Below, piece by piece: positions 1 through 6,436 of a DNA stretch of 6,681 nucleotides. Source of the DNA: Sediminibacterium sp. GTDB taxonomy: Bacteria > Bacteroidota > Bacteroidia > Chitinophagales > Chitinophagaceae. The notes beneath the pieces were generated by a model. It was not told where the DNA came from. It was given only the letters and a program-made list of their open reading frames with translations, and made no database searches. The stretch covers positions 1 to 6,681 of the forward strand of contig JAGNTI010000073.1 in the NCBI GenBank assembly GCA_017987615.1. Direction: 5' to 3'. Each line of letters opens with the position of its first letter. The stretch's first letter is position 1. The translations under genes were made by a program, and so were the position numbers.

Positions 1-58
1 TATTCACCAATACACCGTAAGAAATGGCATTGTTTAGGCGGTAGCTGATTAGTTTCAT
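1..58 (-). CDS. Fumarylacetoacetate hydrolase-family protein, N-terminal fragment
   Basis: Only the first 19 codons are in the window; the gene runs off the left edge. Read from the ATG at 58 on the minus strand, the frame is open and gives MKLISYRLNNAISYGVLVN. This resembles the usual opening of fumarylacetoacetate hydrolase (FAH)-family enzymes: 'MKL(I/V)SY', then a short strand ending in 'G.LV' before a 'V.DL' segment that would lie outside the window. FAH cleaves fumarylacetoacetate to fumarate and acetoacetate, the last step of homogentisate breakdown, so its position divergent from hmgA fits. The 88 bases between the two starts hold a palindromic operator at 104-123. The assignment rests on a very short N-terminus plus context. 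The catalytic acidic metal-binding residues are not visible, and another FAH-fold hydrolase is possible. Confidence 0.55.
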   Translation of the reverse strand, partial: MKLISYRLNNAISYGVLVN

Positions 59-68
59 GGAAGATAAA

Positions 69-100
69 TTGTGAAAAACGAAGGTAAAATAATAATTTAT
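69..100 (+). promoter_or_regulatory. Weak candidate promoter for hmgA-hppD
   Basis: TTG at 69-71 is followed, after 21 bases, by TAATTTAT at 93-100, which matches the Bacteroidota -7 consensus TAnnTTTG with two mismatches. Transcription from it would start at about 106, inside the palindrome at 104-123, which is a typical repressor geometry. The surrounding AT-rich sequence offers other partial matches, so the exact promoter is uncertain. Confidence 0.25.
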
Positions 101-110
101 TTTATACTAA
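79..110 (-). promoter_or_regulatory. Weak candidate promoter for the hydrolase-family gene
   Basis: On the minus strand, TACCTTCG at 86-79 matches the Bacteroidota -7 consensus TAnnTTTG with one mismatch. A TTA at 110-108, 21 bases upstream, could stand in for the -33 TTG. That element would lie inside the palindrome at 104-123, so a protein bound there should block this promoter. The -33 match is poor and the call is tentative. Confidence 0.22.
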
Positions 111-123
111 TAATTGTTAGTAT
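104..123. promoter_or_regulatory. Palindromic operator between the hydrolase gene and hmgA
   Basis: The 20-bp sequence ATACTAATAATTGTTAGTAT is an inverted repeat whose 10-base arms agree at 9 of 10 positions. It ends 23 bases before the hmgA ATG and lies 45 bases from the divergent hydrolase start. The exact reverse complement occurs at 3853-3872 upstream of scoA. Two identical copies placed only in front of genes of one pathway argue for a specific transcription factor site. The length and AT-rich symmetry would suit a MarR-like or Lrp/AsnC-like dimer, but the protein is not in the window and its family is unknown. Confidence 0.75.
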
Positions 124-146
124 TGCAGCGGAATAAATACACTGTT

Positions 147-1313
147 ATGCCAATATACCATAGTTTAGGTCAAATTCCTGCAAAACGTCATACCGTTTTC
201 AGAAAACCGGATGGTGCACTCTATGCCGAAGAACTCGTTTCTACCGAAGGTTTTTCAAGTATGTATTCATTGGTGTATCACACACATCCACCTACCATTG
301 TTAAGGAGCTTGGCACGCCTTATTCGGTAGAGCCAAAAATTGCAAGAGAAAAACATTTAAAACATACCAGTTTACTTGGTTTTAATATCAAGCCTGAAAA
401 AGATTATTTAGAGAGTCGAAAAATTGTATTGGTAAATTCAGATTTACAAATTTCACTCGCAGCTCCAACGGAGTCGATGACTACTTATTTTTATAAAAAT
501 AGTCAGGCTGACGAAGTGCTTTTTATTCATAAAGGTTCGGGCACTTTAAAAACTGGATTTGGTAAAATATATTTCAAGTATGGCGACTATATTGTAGTGC
601 CTCGTGGTACGATTTATCAGATTGAATTTAATGATGCAGACAACCGCTTGTTTATCATTGAAAGTTTTAGTCCCATACATTTTCCAAAAAGATATCAGAA
701 TAAATATGGTCAACTGATGGAGCACGCCCCTTTTTGTGAGCGTGACATTGTAAGACCAACCAATTTGGAAACTTTTGATGAAGCTGGTGATTTTAAAGTG
801 CTTATCAAAAAACAGGGTTTAATCTATCCGTACACCTATGGCACACATCCTTTTGATTTTATTGGATGGGATGGATACCATTACCCTTGGGCTTTTTCGA
901 TTCATAATTTTGAACCTATTACAGGTCGTGTGCATCAGCCACCACCCGTGCATCAAACTTTTGAAGCGCACAATTTTGTGATCTGTTCTTTTGTGCCGCG
1001 TAAATACGATTACCATCCACAGGCTATTCCAGCGCCATACAACCATAGTAATATTGATAGTGATGAAGTGTTGTATTATGTAGATGGTGATTTTATGAGC
1101 AGAAAATCTGTGGTGCAAGGTCAAATAACACTTCATCCGGGAGGTATCCCACATGGTCCGCATCCGGGCACTGTAGAAAATTCTATTGGTAAAGAAAAAA
1201 CCGAAGAACTAGCGGTTATGATTGATCCATTCAAGCCACTGATGTTAACCGAAGATGCCATTGCTATCGAAGATGAAAGTTATCACAAGAGTTGGCAACA
1301 TAACATCGAATAA
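147..1313 (+). CDS. hmgA: Homogentisate 1,2-dioxygenase
   Basis: This Fe(II) enzyme opens the ring of homogentisate with O2 to give 4-maleylacetoacetate in the cytoplasm. From the ATG at 147 the protein has 388 residues and begins MPIYHSLGQIPAKRHT, the usual bacterial start. The upstream in-frame TTG at 114 would add 11 unrelated residues and lies inside the operator, so it was rejected. The N-terminal half (about 1-200) is the beta-sandwich/cupin part. The C-terminal cupin carries the iron site: His300 in 'YNHSNIDSDE', most likely Glu307 in the same motif, and His336 in 'GIPHGPHPG'. His330 ('ITLHPGG') is the second-shell histidine. His263 or His269 in 'GRVHQPPPVHQ' probably corresponds to the catalytic base. 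It belongs to the shorter bacterial form, as the human and Pseudomonas enzymes are about 430-445 residues. hppD follows after 22 bases, so the two are probably cotranscribed. Confidence 0.95.
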   Translation: MPIYHSLGQIPAKRHTVFRKPDGALYAEELVSTEGFSSMYSLVYHTHPPTIVKELGTPYSVEPKIAREKHLKHTSLLGFNIKPEKDYLESRKIVLVNSDLQISLAAPTESMTTYFYKNSQADEVLFIHKGSGTLKTGFGKIYFKYGDYIVVPRGTIYQIEFNDADNRLFIIESFSPIHFPKRYQNKYGQLMEHAPFCERDIVRPTNLETFDEAGDFKVLIKKQGLIYPYTYGTHPFDFIGWDGYHYPWAFSIHNFEPITGRVHQPPPVHQTFEAHNFVICSFVPRKYDYHPQAIPAPYNHSNIDSDEVLYYVDGDFMSRKSVVQGQITLHPGGIPHGPHPGTVENSIGKEKTEELAVMIDPFKPLMLTEDAIAIEDESYHKSWQHNIE

Positions 1314-1335
1314 GTAATAAGAATTAAATTTTTAT

Positions 1336-2430
1336 ATGAGCACAGATTTTTTACCCTTAATGGGAACAGACTATGTAGAGTTGTATGTAGGTAATGCAAA
1401 ACAGGCTGCACATTTTTACAAAACAGCATTTGGATTTCAGAGCTATGCGTATAGTGGTCCTGAAACTGGCGATAAAGAAAAAGTATCCTATGTACTGATT
1501 CAAAATAAAGTAAGACTTGTTTTAACAACACCACTACATCCAGAAGGGTCTATTGCCGAGCATGTAAACAAACATGGAGATGGTGTTAAAGCAGTTGCTT
1601 TAATGGTTAACGATGCCGCAGATGCATTTGAGCAAACCGTAAAGCGTGGTGCAAAGCCATACATGGAGCCTACTACACGTGAAGACGCGGATGGTAAAAT
1701 TGTAATGAGCGGTATTCATATTTATGGCGATACGGTTCATTTATTTATTGAGCGGAAAGATTATAAAGGCACATTTATGCCTGGTTTTAAACCATGGGAA
1801 AGCCACTACAATCCATCCGATGTAGGGCTTCAATACATTGACCATTGCGTAGGGAATGTGGGTTGGAATCAAATGAATACCTGGGTTTCATTTTATGAAG
1901 ATGTAATGGGTTTTAAAAATATTTTGACTTTTGATGACAAGCAAATTTCTACCGAGTACTCTGCACTCATGAGTAAGGTAATGAGTAATGGAAATGGTTT
2001 TGTGAAATTTCCAATTAACGAACCAGCGGAAGGCAAGAAAAAATCTCAGGTAGAAGAATACCTCGATTTTTATAAGGATGCAGGTGTGCAACACATCGCG
2101 ATTGCCACACAGGATATTATTACTACCGTTTCTGCACTTAGTGATAGAGGGGTAGAGTTTTTAAAAGTGCCTAATACCTATTACGATCAGTTGTTAGACC
2201 GTATTGGCCCAATCGATGAAGACCTAGAGCCGTTAAGAAAACTAGGTATACTTGTAGACCGTGATGATGAAGGATACCTACTTCAAATATTTACAAAGCC
2301 GGTAGAAGATAGACCTACCTTATTTTTTGAAATCATTCAGCGCAAAGGTGCTAAATCATTTGGTGCGGGAAACTTTAAAGCATTATTTGAAGCCCTCGAA
2401 AGAGAACAAGAATTAAGAGGAAACTTATAA
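1336..2430 (+). CDS. hppD: 4-hydroxyphenylpyruvate dioxygenase
   Basis: This enzyme converts 4-hydroxyphenylpyruvate, from tyrosine transamination, plus O2 to homogentisate and CO2, so it feeds the upstream hmgA product. The 364-residue protein has the normal bacterial length and two vicinal-oxygen-chelate (glyoxalase-like) halves: about 10-140 (structural) and 160-335 (catalytic). The 2-His-1-Glu Fe(II) site is visible as His170 ('YIDHCVGNV'), His253 ('GVQHIAIATQD') and Glu332 ('FFEIIQRKG'). Gln317 ('YLLQIFTKP') and Ser237-Gln238 match conserved substrate-pocket residues. The closing 'GAGNFKALFEALEREQ' helix, which gates the active site, is intact. Hydroxymandelate synthase is a close relative with the same ligands, but the hmgA partner makes the dioxygenase far more likely. 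The stop is only 14 bases from the convergent scoB stop. Confidence 0.96.
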   Translation: MSTDFLPLMGTDYVELYVGNAKQAAHFYKTAFGFQSYAYSGPETGDKEKVSYVLIQNKVRLVLTTPLHPEGSIAEHVNKHGDGVKAVALMVNDAADAFEQTVKRGAKPYMEPTTREDADGKIVMSGIHIYGDTVHLFIERKDYKGTFMPGFKPWESHYNPSDVGLQYIDHCVGNVGWNQMNTWVSFYEDVMGFKNILTFDDKQISTEYSALMSKVMSNGNGFVKFPINEPAEGKKKSQVEEYLDFYKDAGVQHIAIATQDIITTVSALSDRGVEFLKVPNTYYDQLLDRIGPIDEDLEPLRKLGILVDRDDEGYLLQIFTKPVEDRPTLFFEIIQRKGAKSFGAGNFKALFEALEREQELRGNL

Positions 2431-2444
2431 TTTAATAATCTTTT

Positions 2445-3101
2445 TTACAATGCCATTTCTGGGATGTCTCCATTAATAAGGAGCTTTCCAGCAGTGGCAT
2501 TTTTTATTTGTTCAATTGATACACCCGGTGCTCTTTCGATTAGTACAAATCCGCCTTCTGGTGCAATATCAATAACTGCTAATTCTGTTACAATTCTTTT
2601 AACGCAGTTTTTTCCAGTGAGGGGTAAATCGCATTTAGCTAGTAGTTTACTTTCACCTGCTTTATTTACATGTTGCATGGCTACAATAATATGTTTTGCA
2701 GATGCAACTAGGTCCATCGCGCCGCCCATACCTTTTACCATTTTCCCCGGAATTTTCCAGTTGGCAATGTCTCCGTTTTCAGAAACTTCCATCGCACCAA
2801 GTATGGTTAAGTCAATTTTTTTAGAATGAATCATGCCAAAACTCATCGCAGAATCAAAAGAGCTAGCACCCGGAAGTGCTGTAATGGTTTGCTTGCCTGC
2901 ATTGATTACGTCAGGGTCTACAGCATACTCTTTTGGGAAAGGTCCAACGCCGAGTAAGCCATTTTCGCTTTGGAAGCAAACGTTGATGCCTTCGTGCAAA
3001 TAGTTGGCTACAAGTGTTGGAATACCAATGCCTAAATTAACATAGGTATTGTTTTTTACTTCTTTAGCAATTCTTTTTGCGATGCCTTCTTTATCTAACA
3101 T
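2445..3101 (-). CDS. scoB: 3-oxoacid CoA-transferase, subunit B
   Basis: This is the beta subunit of a family I CoA-transferase, 218 residues, the usual size. The catalytic glutamate that carries the CoA thioester is Glu46 in 'QSENGLLG', the family signature. 'VNLGIGIPTL' (21-30) and 'GAMEVSENGDIANW' (102-115) are also typical of succinyl-CoA:acetoacetate transferase beta subunits. The enzyme moves CoA from succinyl-CoA to acetoacetate, giving acetoacetyl-CoA for thiolase. The start is 6 bases after the scoA stop, so the two are surely cotranscribed. The last roughly 20 codons are antisense to a stem-loop that probably ends the convergent hppD transcript. I found no stem-loop with a T-run ending the scoAB transcript itself. 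AtoA or PcaJ types share this fold; the shared operator with hmgA favours acetoacetate as the acceptor. Confidence 0.9.
   Translation of the reverse strand: MLDKEGIAKRIAKEVKNNTYVNLGIGIPTLVANYLHEGINVCFQSENGLLGVGPFPKEYAVDPDVINAGKQTITALPGASSFDSAMSFGMIHSKKIDLTILGAMEVSENGDIANWKIPGKMVKGMGGAMDLVASAKHIIVAMQHVNKAGESKLLAKCDLPLTGKNCVKRIVTELAVIDIAPEGGFVLIERAPGVSIEQIKNATAGKLLINGDIPEMAL
2449..2505 (+). terminator. Rho-independent terminator of the hmgA-hppD transcript
   Basis: Starting 18 bases after the hppD stop, AATGCCA (2449-2455) pairs perfectly with TGGCATT (2495-2501). The stem continues through a T-G and a T-A pair, one mismatch, then CTGG (2459-2462) with CCAG (2488-2491). After an internal loop it closes with CTCC (2468-2471) against GGAG (2480-2483) and an 8-base loop. 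A run of six T follows at 2500-2505, the first two of which pair. The opposite strand has A residues, not T, after the hairpin, so it would work only for plus-strand transcripts. It lies wholly within the coding 3' end of scoB. Confidence 0.55.
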
Positions 3102-3107
3102 AAAAAT

Positions 3108-3803
3108 TTATTTACTGGTGGTGCGTTTTTCAATTCTTTTCTCATAATTTTTTCCTTCAAAAATTCGGTGCACATAAATACCGGGTGTATGAATTTGATC
3201 GGGATCTAGCATGCCTGGTTCTACAAGCTCTTCTACTTCTGCAATGGTAATTTTACCAGCCATTGCCATGAGTGGATTAAAATTGCGCGCCGTACTTTTA
3301 AAAATTAAATTTCCATCGGTATCGCCTTTCCAAGCTTTTACAATAGCAAAATCTGCATTAAAAGCAGTTTCCAATAAATATTCCTTGCCATCAAAAATTC
3401 TTGATTCTTTACCGGCCGCCACTTCTGTTCCAACACCAGCGGGTGTATAAATGGCTGGCATGCCATAACCTGCAGCCATGCATCTAAATGCTAAGGTTCC
3501 TTGCGGAATAAGTTCAACTTCTAATTCACCAGAAAGTAATTGTCTTTCAAACTCTTCGTTTTCGCCAACATAAGACGAAATCATTTTTTTTACTCTTTTT
3601 TGTTGGAGTAAAAGGCCAATACCAAAATCATCAACACCCGCATTGTTTGAAATGCAGGTTAAATTGGTTGTTCCTTTTTCTAAAATAGCTTGGATACAAT
3701 TTTCAGGAATACCGCAAAGGCCAAAGCCACCTAACATTAGGGTGCTGCCATCTGTTATGTCTGCGACGGCGGCTGCGGCGTCTGTTACAAGTTTATAAAT
3801 CAT
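3108..3803 (-). CDS. scoA: 3-oxoacid CoA-transferase, subunit A
   Basis: This is the alpha subunit of a family I CoA-transferase, 231 residues, the usual size, beginning at the ATG at 3803. Family marks are the glycine-rich '[10 protein letters not shown]' (25-34), 'CISNNAG' (50-56), '[16 protein letters not shown]' (99-114) followed by '[11 protein letters not shown]', and 'NPLMAMAGK' (176-184). It forms the active enzyme with subunit B, encoded 6 bases downstream, which supplies the catalytic glutamate. The likely reaction is succinyl-CoA plus acetoacetate to succinate plus acetoacetyl-CoA. Acetoacetate is an end product of the homogentisate pathway encoded alongside. A well-matched promoter overlapped by the same 20-bp operator as hmgA lies directly upstream. 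AtoD- or PcaI-like substrate preferences cannot be excluded from sequence alone. Confidence 0.9.
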   Translation of the reverse strand: MIYKLVTDAAAAVADITDGSTLMLGGFGLCGIPENCIQAILEKGTTNLTCISNNAGVDDFGIGLLLQQKRVKKMISSYVGENEEFERQLLSGELEVELIPQGTLAFRCMAAGYGMPAIYTPAGVGTEVAAGKESRIFDGKEYLLETAFNADFAIVKAWKGDTDGNLIFKSTARNFNPLMAMAGKITIAEVEELVEPGMLDPDQIHTPGIYVHRIFEGKNYEKRIEKRTTSK

Positions 3804-3831
3804 TGTAAAAATTGATTGATGAAGTCAATAT

Positions 3832-3862
3832 CAAAATTACCCCTTTTCATGAATACTAACAA
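3832..3862 (-). promoter_or_regulatory. Bacteroidota-type promoter for scoAB
   Basis: On the minus strand, TTG at 3862-3860 is separated by 20 bases from TAATTTTG at 3839-3832, a perfect match to the -7 consensus TAnnTTTG at normal spacing. Transcription would start near 3825, about 20 bases before the scoA ATG. The -33 TTG is in the centre of the 20-bp palindrome at 3853-3872, so binding there should block the sigma factor. Confidence 0.65.
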
Positions 3863-3872
3863 TTATTAGTAT
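3853..3872. promoter_or_regulatory. Palindromic operator upstream of scoAB
   Basis: The sequence ATACTAACAATTATTAGTAT is the exact reverse complement of the 20-bp palindrome at 104-123. Read along the scoA strand, it is therefore identical to the copy read along the hmgA strand. It ends 49 bases before the scoA ATG and covers the promoter's -33 element. No third copy was seen in the window. It also lies 118 bases upstream of the divergent gene at 3991, too far from that gene's candidate promoter for direct blocking. Confidence 0.75.
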
Positions 3873-3919
3873 AGGTAGCCATAACTGTCGTAATATGTGT
3901 TGCCCCATCCCAAAAAACG

Positions 3920-3931
3920 ACACTTCAGTGT
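3920..3931. repeat. Short inverted repeat upstream of the exported-protein gene
   Basis: ACACTTCAGTGT has perfect 5-base arms (ACACT and AGTGT) around two bases. It lies between an A-run (3912-3917) and a T-run (3933-3937), just upstream of the candidate -33 element at 3941. It could be a regulator site for the 3991 gene. A stem this short makes a terminator unlikely. A chance repeat of this size in an AT-rich intergenic region is possible. Confidence 0.35.
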
Positions 3932-3940
3932 ATTTTTAGA

Positions 3941-3971
3941 TTGTTTATGTACGCATTGTTATTTACATTGG
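3941..3971 (+). promoter_or_regulatory. Candidate promoter for the exported multidomain protein
   Basis: TTG at 3941-3943 and TACATTGG at 3964-3971 are 20 bases apart. The second element matches TAnnTTTG with one mismatch. Transcription would begin near 3978, leaving a leader of roughly 12 bases, which is short but usable in this phylum. TATTTTTA at 3931-3938 is an alternative -7 element but has no TTG at the right distance. Confidence 0.4.
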
Positions 3972-3990
3972 GGGATAGAATAAACCCATT

Positions 3991-6432
3991 ATGAAAAAGC
4001 AGTTATCTTTTATTGTAAGCTTGTTTTTGTTTTGTGCGAGCATGGCACAAATTCATAAAATGCCAGCGTACCCATTGGTAACGCACAATCCTTATTTTAG
4101 TATTTGGTCTTTTTCGGATGAAGTTCAAAAATCAACTACTAGACACTGGACAGGGTATGATCAGGGCTTAATTGCTTATGCAAAAGTGGATGGGGTGCAA
4201 TATCAAATTTTAGGAGATATGCAACTTCCTAGTTCGCCAATAGCGGCTGTTGGTGAGGCTGAACCAGTAAACTGCTTATATACTTTTGAAACACCTGTTG
4301 CTGGATGGCAACAAGAAAAATTTGAAACCACCAATTGGAAAACCGGTAAGCTCCCATTTGGTAAAGGTTGGGACAATGATTTTGCAACTGCATGGGATAC
4401 CAAAGAAATTTGGGTGCGCAGAACCTTCAATTACGATGGTGCAAATATTGACTACTTACTTGCTAAACTTAGGTACGACGAAGATGTAGAAATATACCTG
4501 AATGGTAATAAAATTTATAGTTGTGGCAACTGTTATGTCACTTCTGTTAAAAACTATCCATTAGAAGAAGCTATTAAAATGTATTTGCACAAAGGTGAAA
4601 ATACAATAGCCATGCATTGCATTAATACGCAGGGTTATGCATGGTTGGATGCCGGACTCTATGCACAAAAAAAATTCACAAACATACTGCAAGCAAAACA
4701 GGAAGATGTTACGGTAACTGCAACTAAAACCAGCTACCGTATGCTTTGTGGCGCTGTTAATGTTACTATAGATTTTCTATCGCCACTATTAGCGAATAAT
4801 ATCGACATACTTTCTAGGCCCTTATCTTATGTTAGTTTTACCTCTAGTGCTACTGATAATAAAAAGCATGATATTCAAATTTTGTTTGGCGTAAGTGCCT
4901 CGGTAGCAAAAGACAGGTCTTCACAAATTGAAAAAACTACGGCTGGCAGTATAAATAACATTAAATATTTAAAAACGGGTGTAGCAGATCAAAAAATCTT
5001 ATCAAAATCGGGTGACGATTTGCGTATCGATTGGGGCTACGCTTATTTGTCTACTGCAAGTGCAACGGCTACTTTAGTAAATCAAAGTAGTAGTGATTTG
5101 CTTCAAGAAATTGCTGGTGTTTCAGAAAACACAAAAGTACCAGATAATTATCTGACAGTTCAATTACACCAAAAGATTGGTCCAACTGGCACTACAAGTG
5201 ACAGGGTTATGCTTTCTTATGACGAAATAAAATCGGTTCAATACTTTGGTGAAAACCTGGATCCTTGGTGGAAAAAGAAATATAAAAGCATGGAGCAGCT
5301 TATAAGTGTTGCTGCCACAGATTATACGAGGGTAGCTACTTTATGTGATGCATTTGACAAAAAATTATACGGCAGTGCTACAAAAAGTGGCGGTACTGCA
5401 TATGCAGCTTTATGCGTTACGGCTTATAGACAATCACTAGCTGCACACAATACCATTAGAGGACCAAAGGATCAACTTTTGTTTCCTCAAAAAGAAAACT
5501 ATAGCAACGGATCTATTTGGACAGTAGACGTTACCTATCCATCTGCGCCACTCGCTTTATTATACAATCCCGAATTATTAAAAGGAATGGTTGCTCCTTT
5601 AATTGAATATTCCGAAACCGGTAAATGGAAAAAACCATTTCCAGCGCACGATTTAGGAACCTATCCGCTTGCAAATGGACAAACCTATCCAGCAGATATG
5701 CCTGTAGAGGAAGCAGGTAATATGATTTTATTAACGGCTGCAATATGTAAAGCAGAAAATAATATTTCTTTTGCAAAACCACATTGGAAAGTACTATCTG
5801 AATGGGTTAATTTTTTAGTAAACGATGGTCTTGACCCTGTCAATCAACTTTGTACCGACGATTTTGCTGGTCACTTATCTCGCAATGCAAACCTTTCAAT
5901 TAAAGCCATTGTAGGTATCGGTGCTTACGCACAAATGGCAAATAAAATGGGCATGCCAGCTGTTGCAGCAAAGTATAACGCTATTGCGAAAGACTATGCA
6001 AATAAATGGTTAAGCCTGGCATCAGTGGGTGATCATTACGCATTAACTTTTGACAAAGGCAATACCTGGAGTCAGAAATATAATTTAGTGTGGGATAAAT
6101 TATTGAATCTACAATTGTTTTCGGAAGAAGTGTATAAAAAAGAGATTGCTTATTATTTAACCATTCAAAATAAATATGGACTTCCGCTAGATAGTAGAAA
6201 AACATATACTAAAAGTGATTGGGTAATTTGGACGGCTAGCATGGCTGCTAGTCAAAAAGATTTTACTACTCTTATGCACCCTATTTATTTATATGCAACC
6301 GAAACATCATCTAGGGTTCCTATCAGCGACTGGCATGAAACCCTTACTGGAAAACAAGTAGGTATGCAGGCGCGTAGTGTAGTAGGTGGGTATTTTATGA
6401 AATTATTAGTTGACCATTGGAAACAAAAATAG
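3991..6432 (+). CDS. Exported glutaminase-like DUF4965/DUF1793 multidomain protein
   Basis: The 813-residue protein begins with a Sec signal peptide: MKKQ, a hydrophobic core (about 5-15), and 'SMA' before Gln20, so the mature form should be periplasmic or secreted. Cys15 does not sit in a lipobox. Domain order as I read it: DUF4964-like (about 24-80, 'YPLVTHNPYFSIWS'); an inserted beta-sandwich resembling a glycoside hydrolase sugar-binding domain (about 92-227, 'WKTGKLPFGKGWD', 'IWVRRTF', 'VEIYLNGNKI'); DUF5127-like (about 235-430); then a DUF4965/DUF1793 (alpha/alpha)6 barrel (about 445-810). Conserved barrel segments are 'YPSAPLALLYNP' (516-527), 'PAHDLGTYP' (551-559), 'MPVEEAGNM' (570-578), 'DFAGHLSRNANL' (624-635), 'YGLPLDSRKTYTKSDW' (729-744) and 'PISDWHETLTG' (777-787). 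The acidic residues there are candidate catalytic groups. Some fungal relatives are called glutaminases. The bacterial substrate is not established, and the adjacent aldolase-type lyase suggests a carbohydrate role. Confidence 0.85.
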   Translation: MKKQLSFIVSLFLFCASMAQIHKMPAYPLVTHNPYFSIWSFSDEVQKSTTRHWTGYDQGLIAYAKVDGVQYQILGDMQLPSSPIAAVGEAEPVNCLYTFETPVAGWQQEKFETTNWKTGKLPFGKGWDNDFATAWDTKEIWVRRTFNYDGANIDYLLAKLRYDEDVEIYLNGNKIYSCGNCYVTSVKNYPLEEAIKMYLHKGENTIAMHCINTQGYAWLDAGLYAQKKFTNILQAKQEDVTVTATKTSYRMLCGAVNVTIDFLSPLLANNIDILSRPLSYVSFTSSATDNKKHDIQILFGVSASVAKDRSSQIEKTTAGSINNIKYLKTGVADQKILSKSGDDLRIDWGYAYLSTASATATLVNQSSSDLLQEIAGVSENTKVPDNYLTVQLHQKIGPTGTTSDRVMLSYDEIKSVQYFGENLDPWWKKKYKSMEQLISVAATDYTRVATLCDAFDKKLYGSATKSGGTAYAALCVTAYRQSLAAHNTIRGPKDQLLFPQKENYSNGSIWTVDVTYPSAPLALLYNPELLKGMVAPLIEYSETGKWKKPFPAHDLGTYPLANGQTYPADMPVEEAGNMILLTAAICKAENNISFAKPHWKVLSEWVNFLVNDGLDPVNQLCTDDFAGHLSRNANLSIKAIVGIGAYAQMANKMGMPAVAAKYNAIAKDYANKWLSLASVGDHYALTFDKGNTWSQKYNLVWDKLLNLQLFSEEVYKKEIAYYLTIQNKYGLPLDSRKTYTKSDWVIWTASMAASQKDFTTLMHPIYLYATETSSRVPISDWHETLTGKQVGMQARSVVGGYFMKLLVDHWKQK

Positions 6433-6436
6433 AAAC

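Noticed and set aside
114..146. TTG start extending hmgA by 11 residues
   Set aside because: The added residues do not resemble the family, the codons overlap the palindromic operator, and the ATG at 147 gives the standard N-terminus.
819..1163. 114-residue minus-strand open frame
   Set aside because: It is antisense to the conserved iron-binding half of hmgA; the composition is not protein-like.
1336..2430. Hydroxymandelate synthase instead of hppD
   Set aside because: The fold and ligands are shared, but the operon with hmgA and the acetoacetate-activating neighbours fit homogentisate formation, and no antibiotic-pathway genes are present.
2464..2829. 121-residue plus-strand open frame
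   Set aside because: It is fully antisense to scoB, whose frame has clear family motifs including the catalytic glutamate. The serine/isoleucine-rich translation resembles no protein.
3920..3937. Hairpin plus T-run read as a terminator
   Set aside because: The stem is at most 5 pairs with a 2-base loop, or 4 pairs with a 4-base loop, and no plus-strand gene ends upstream of it.
4024..4050. Lipoprotein signal at Cys15 of the exported protein
   Set aside because: Phe14 precedes the cysteine and there is no small residue at -1. The 'SMA' before Gln20 is a better signal peptidase I site.
4203..4489. Small open frames on both strands inside the 813-residue gene
   Set aside because: They are shadows of a long frame with a signal peptide and conserved domains, and have no promoter or start context of their own.
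5531..6205. Two minus-strand open frames (5531-5782 and 5981-6205)
   Set aside because: They are antisense to conserved barrel motifs of the exported protein; their translations are low-complexity, with no recognisable family.
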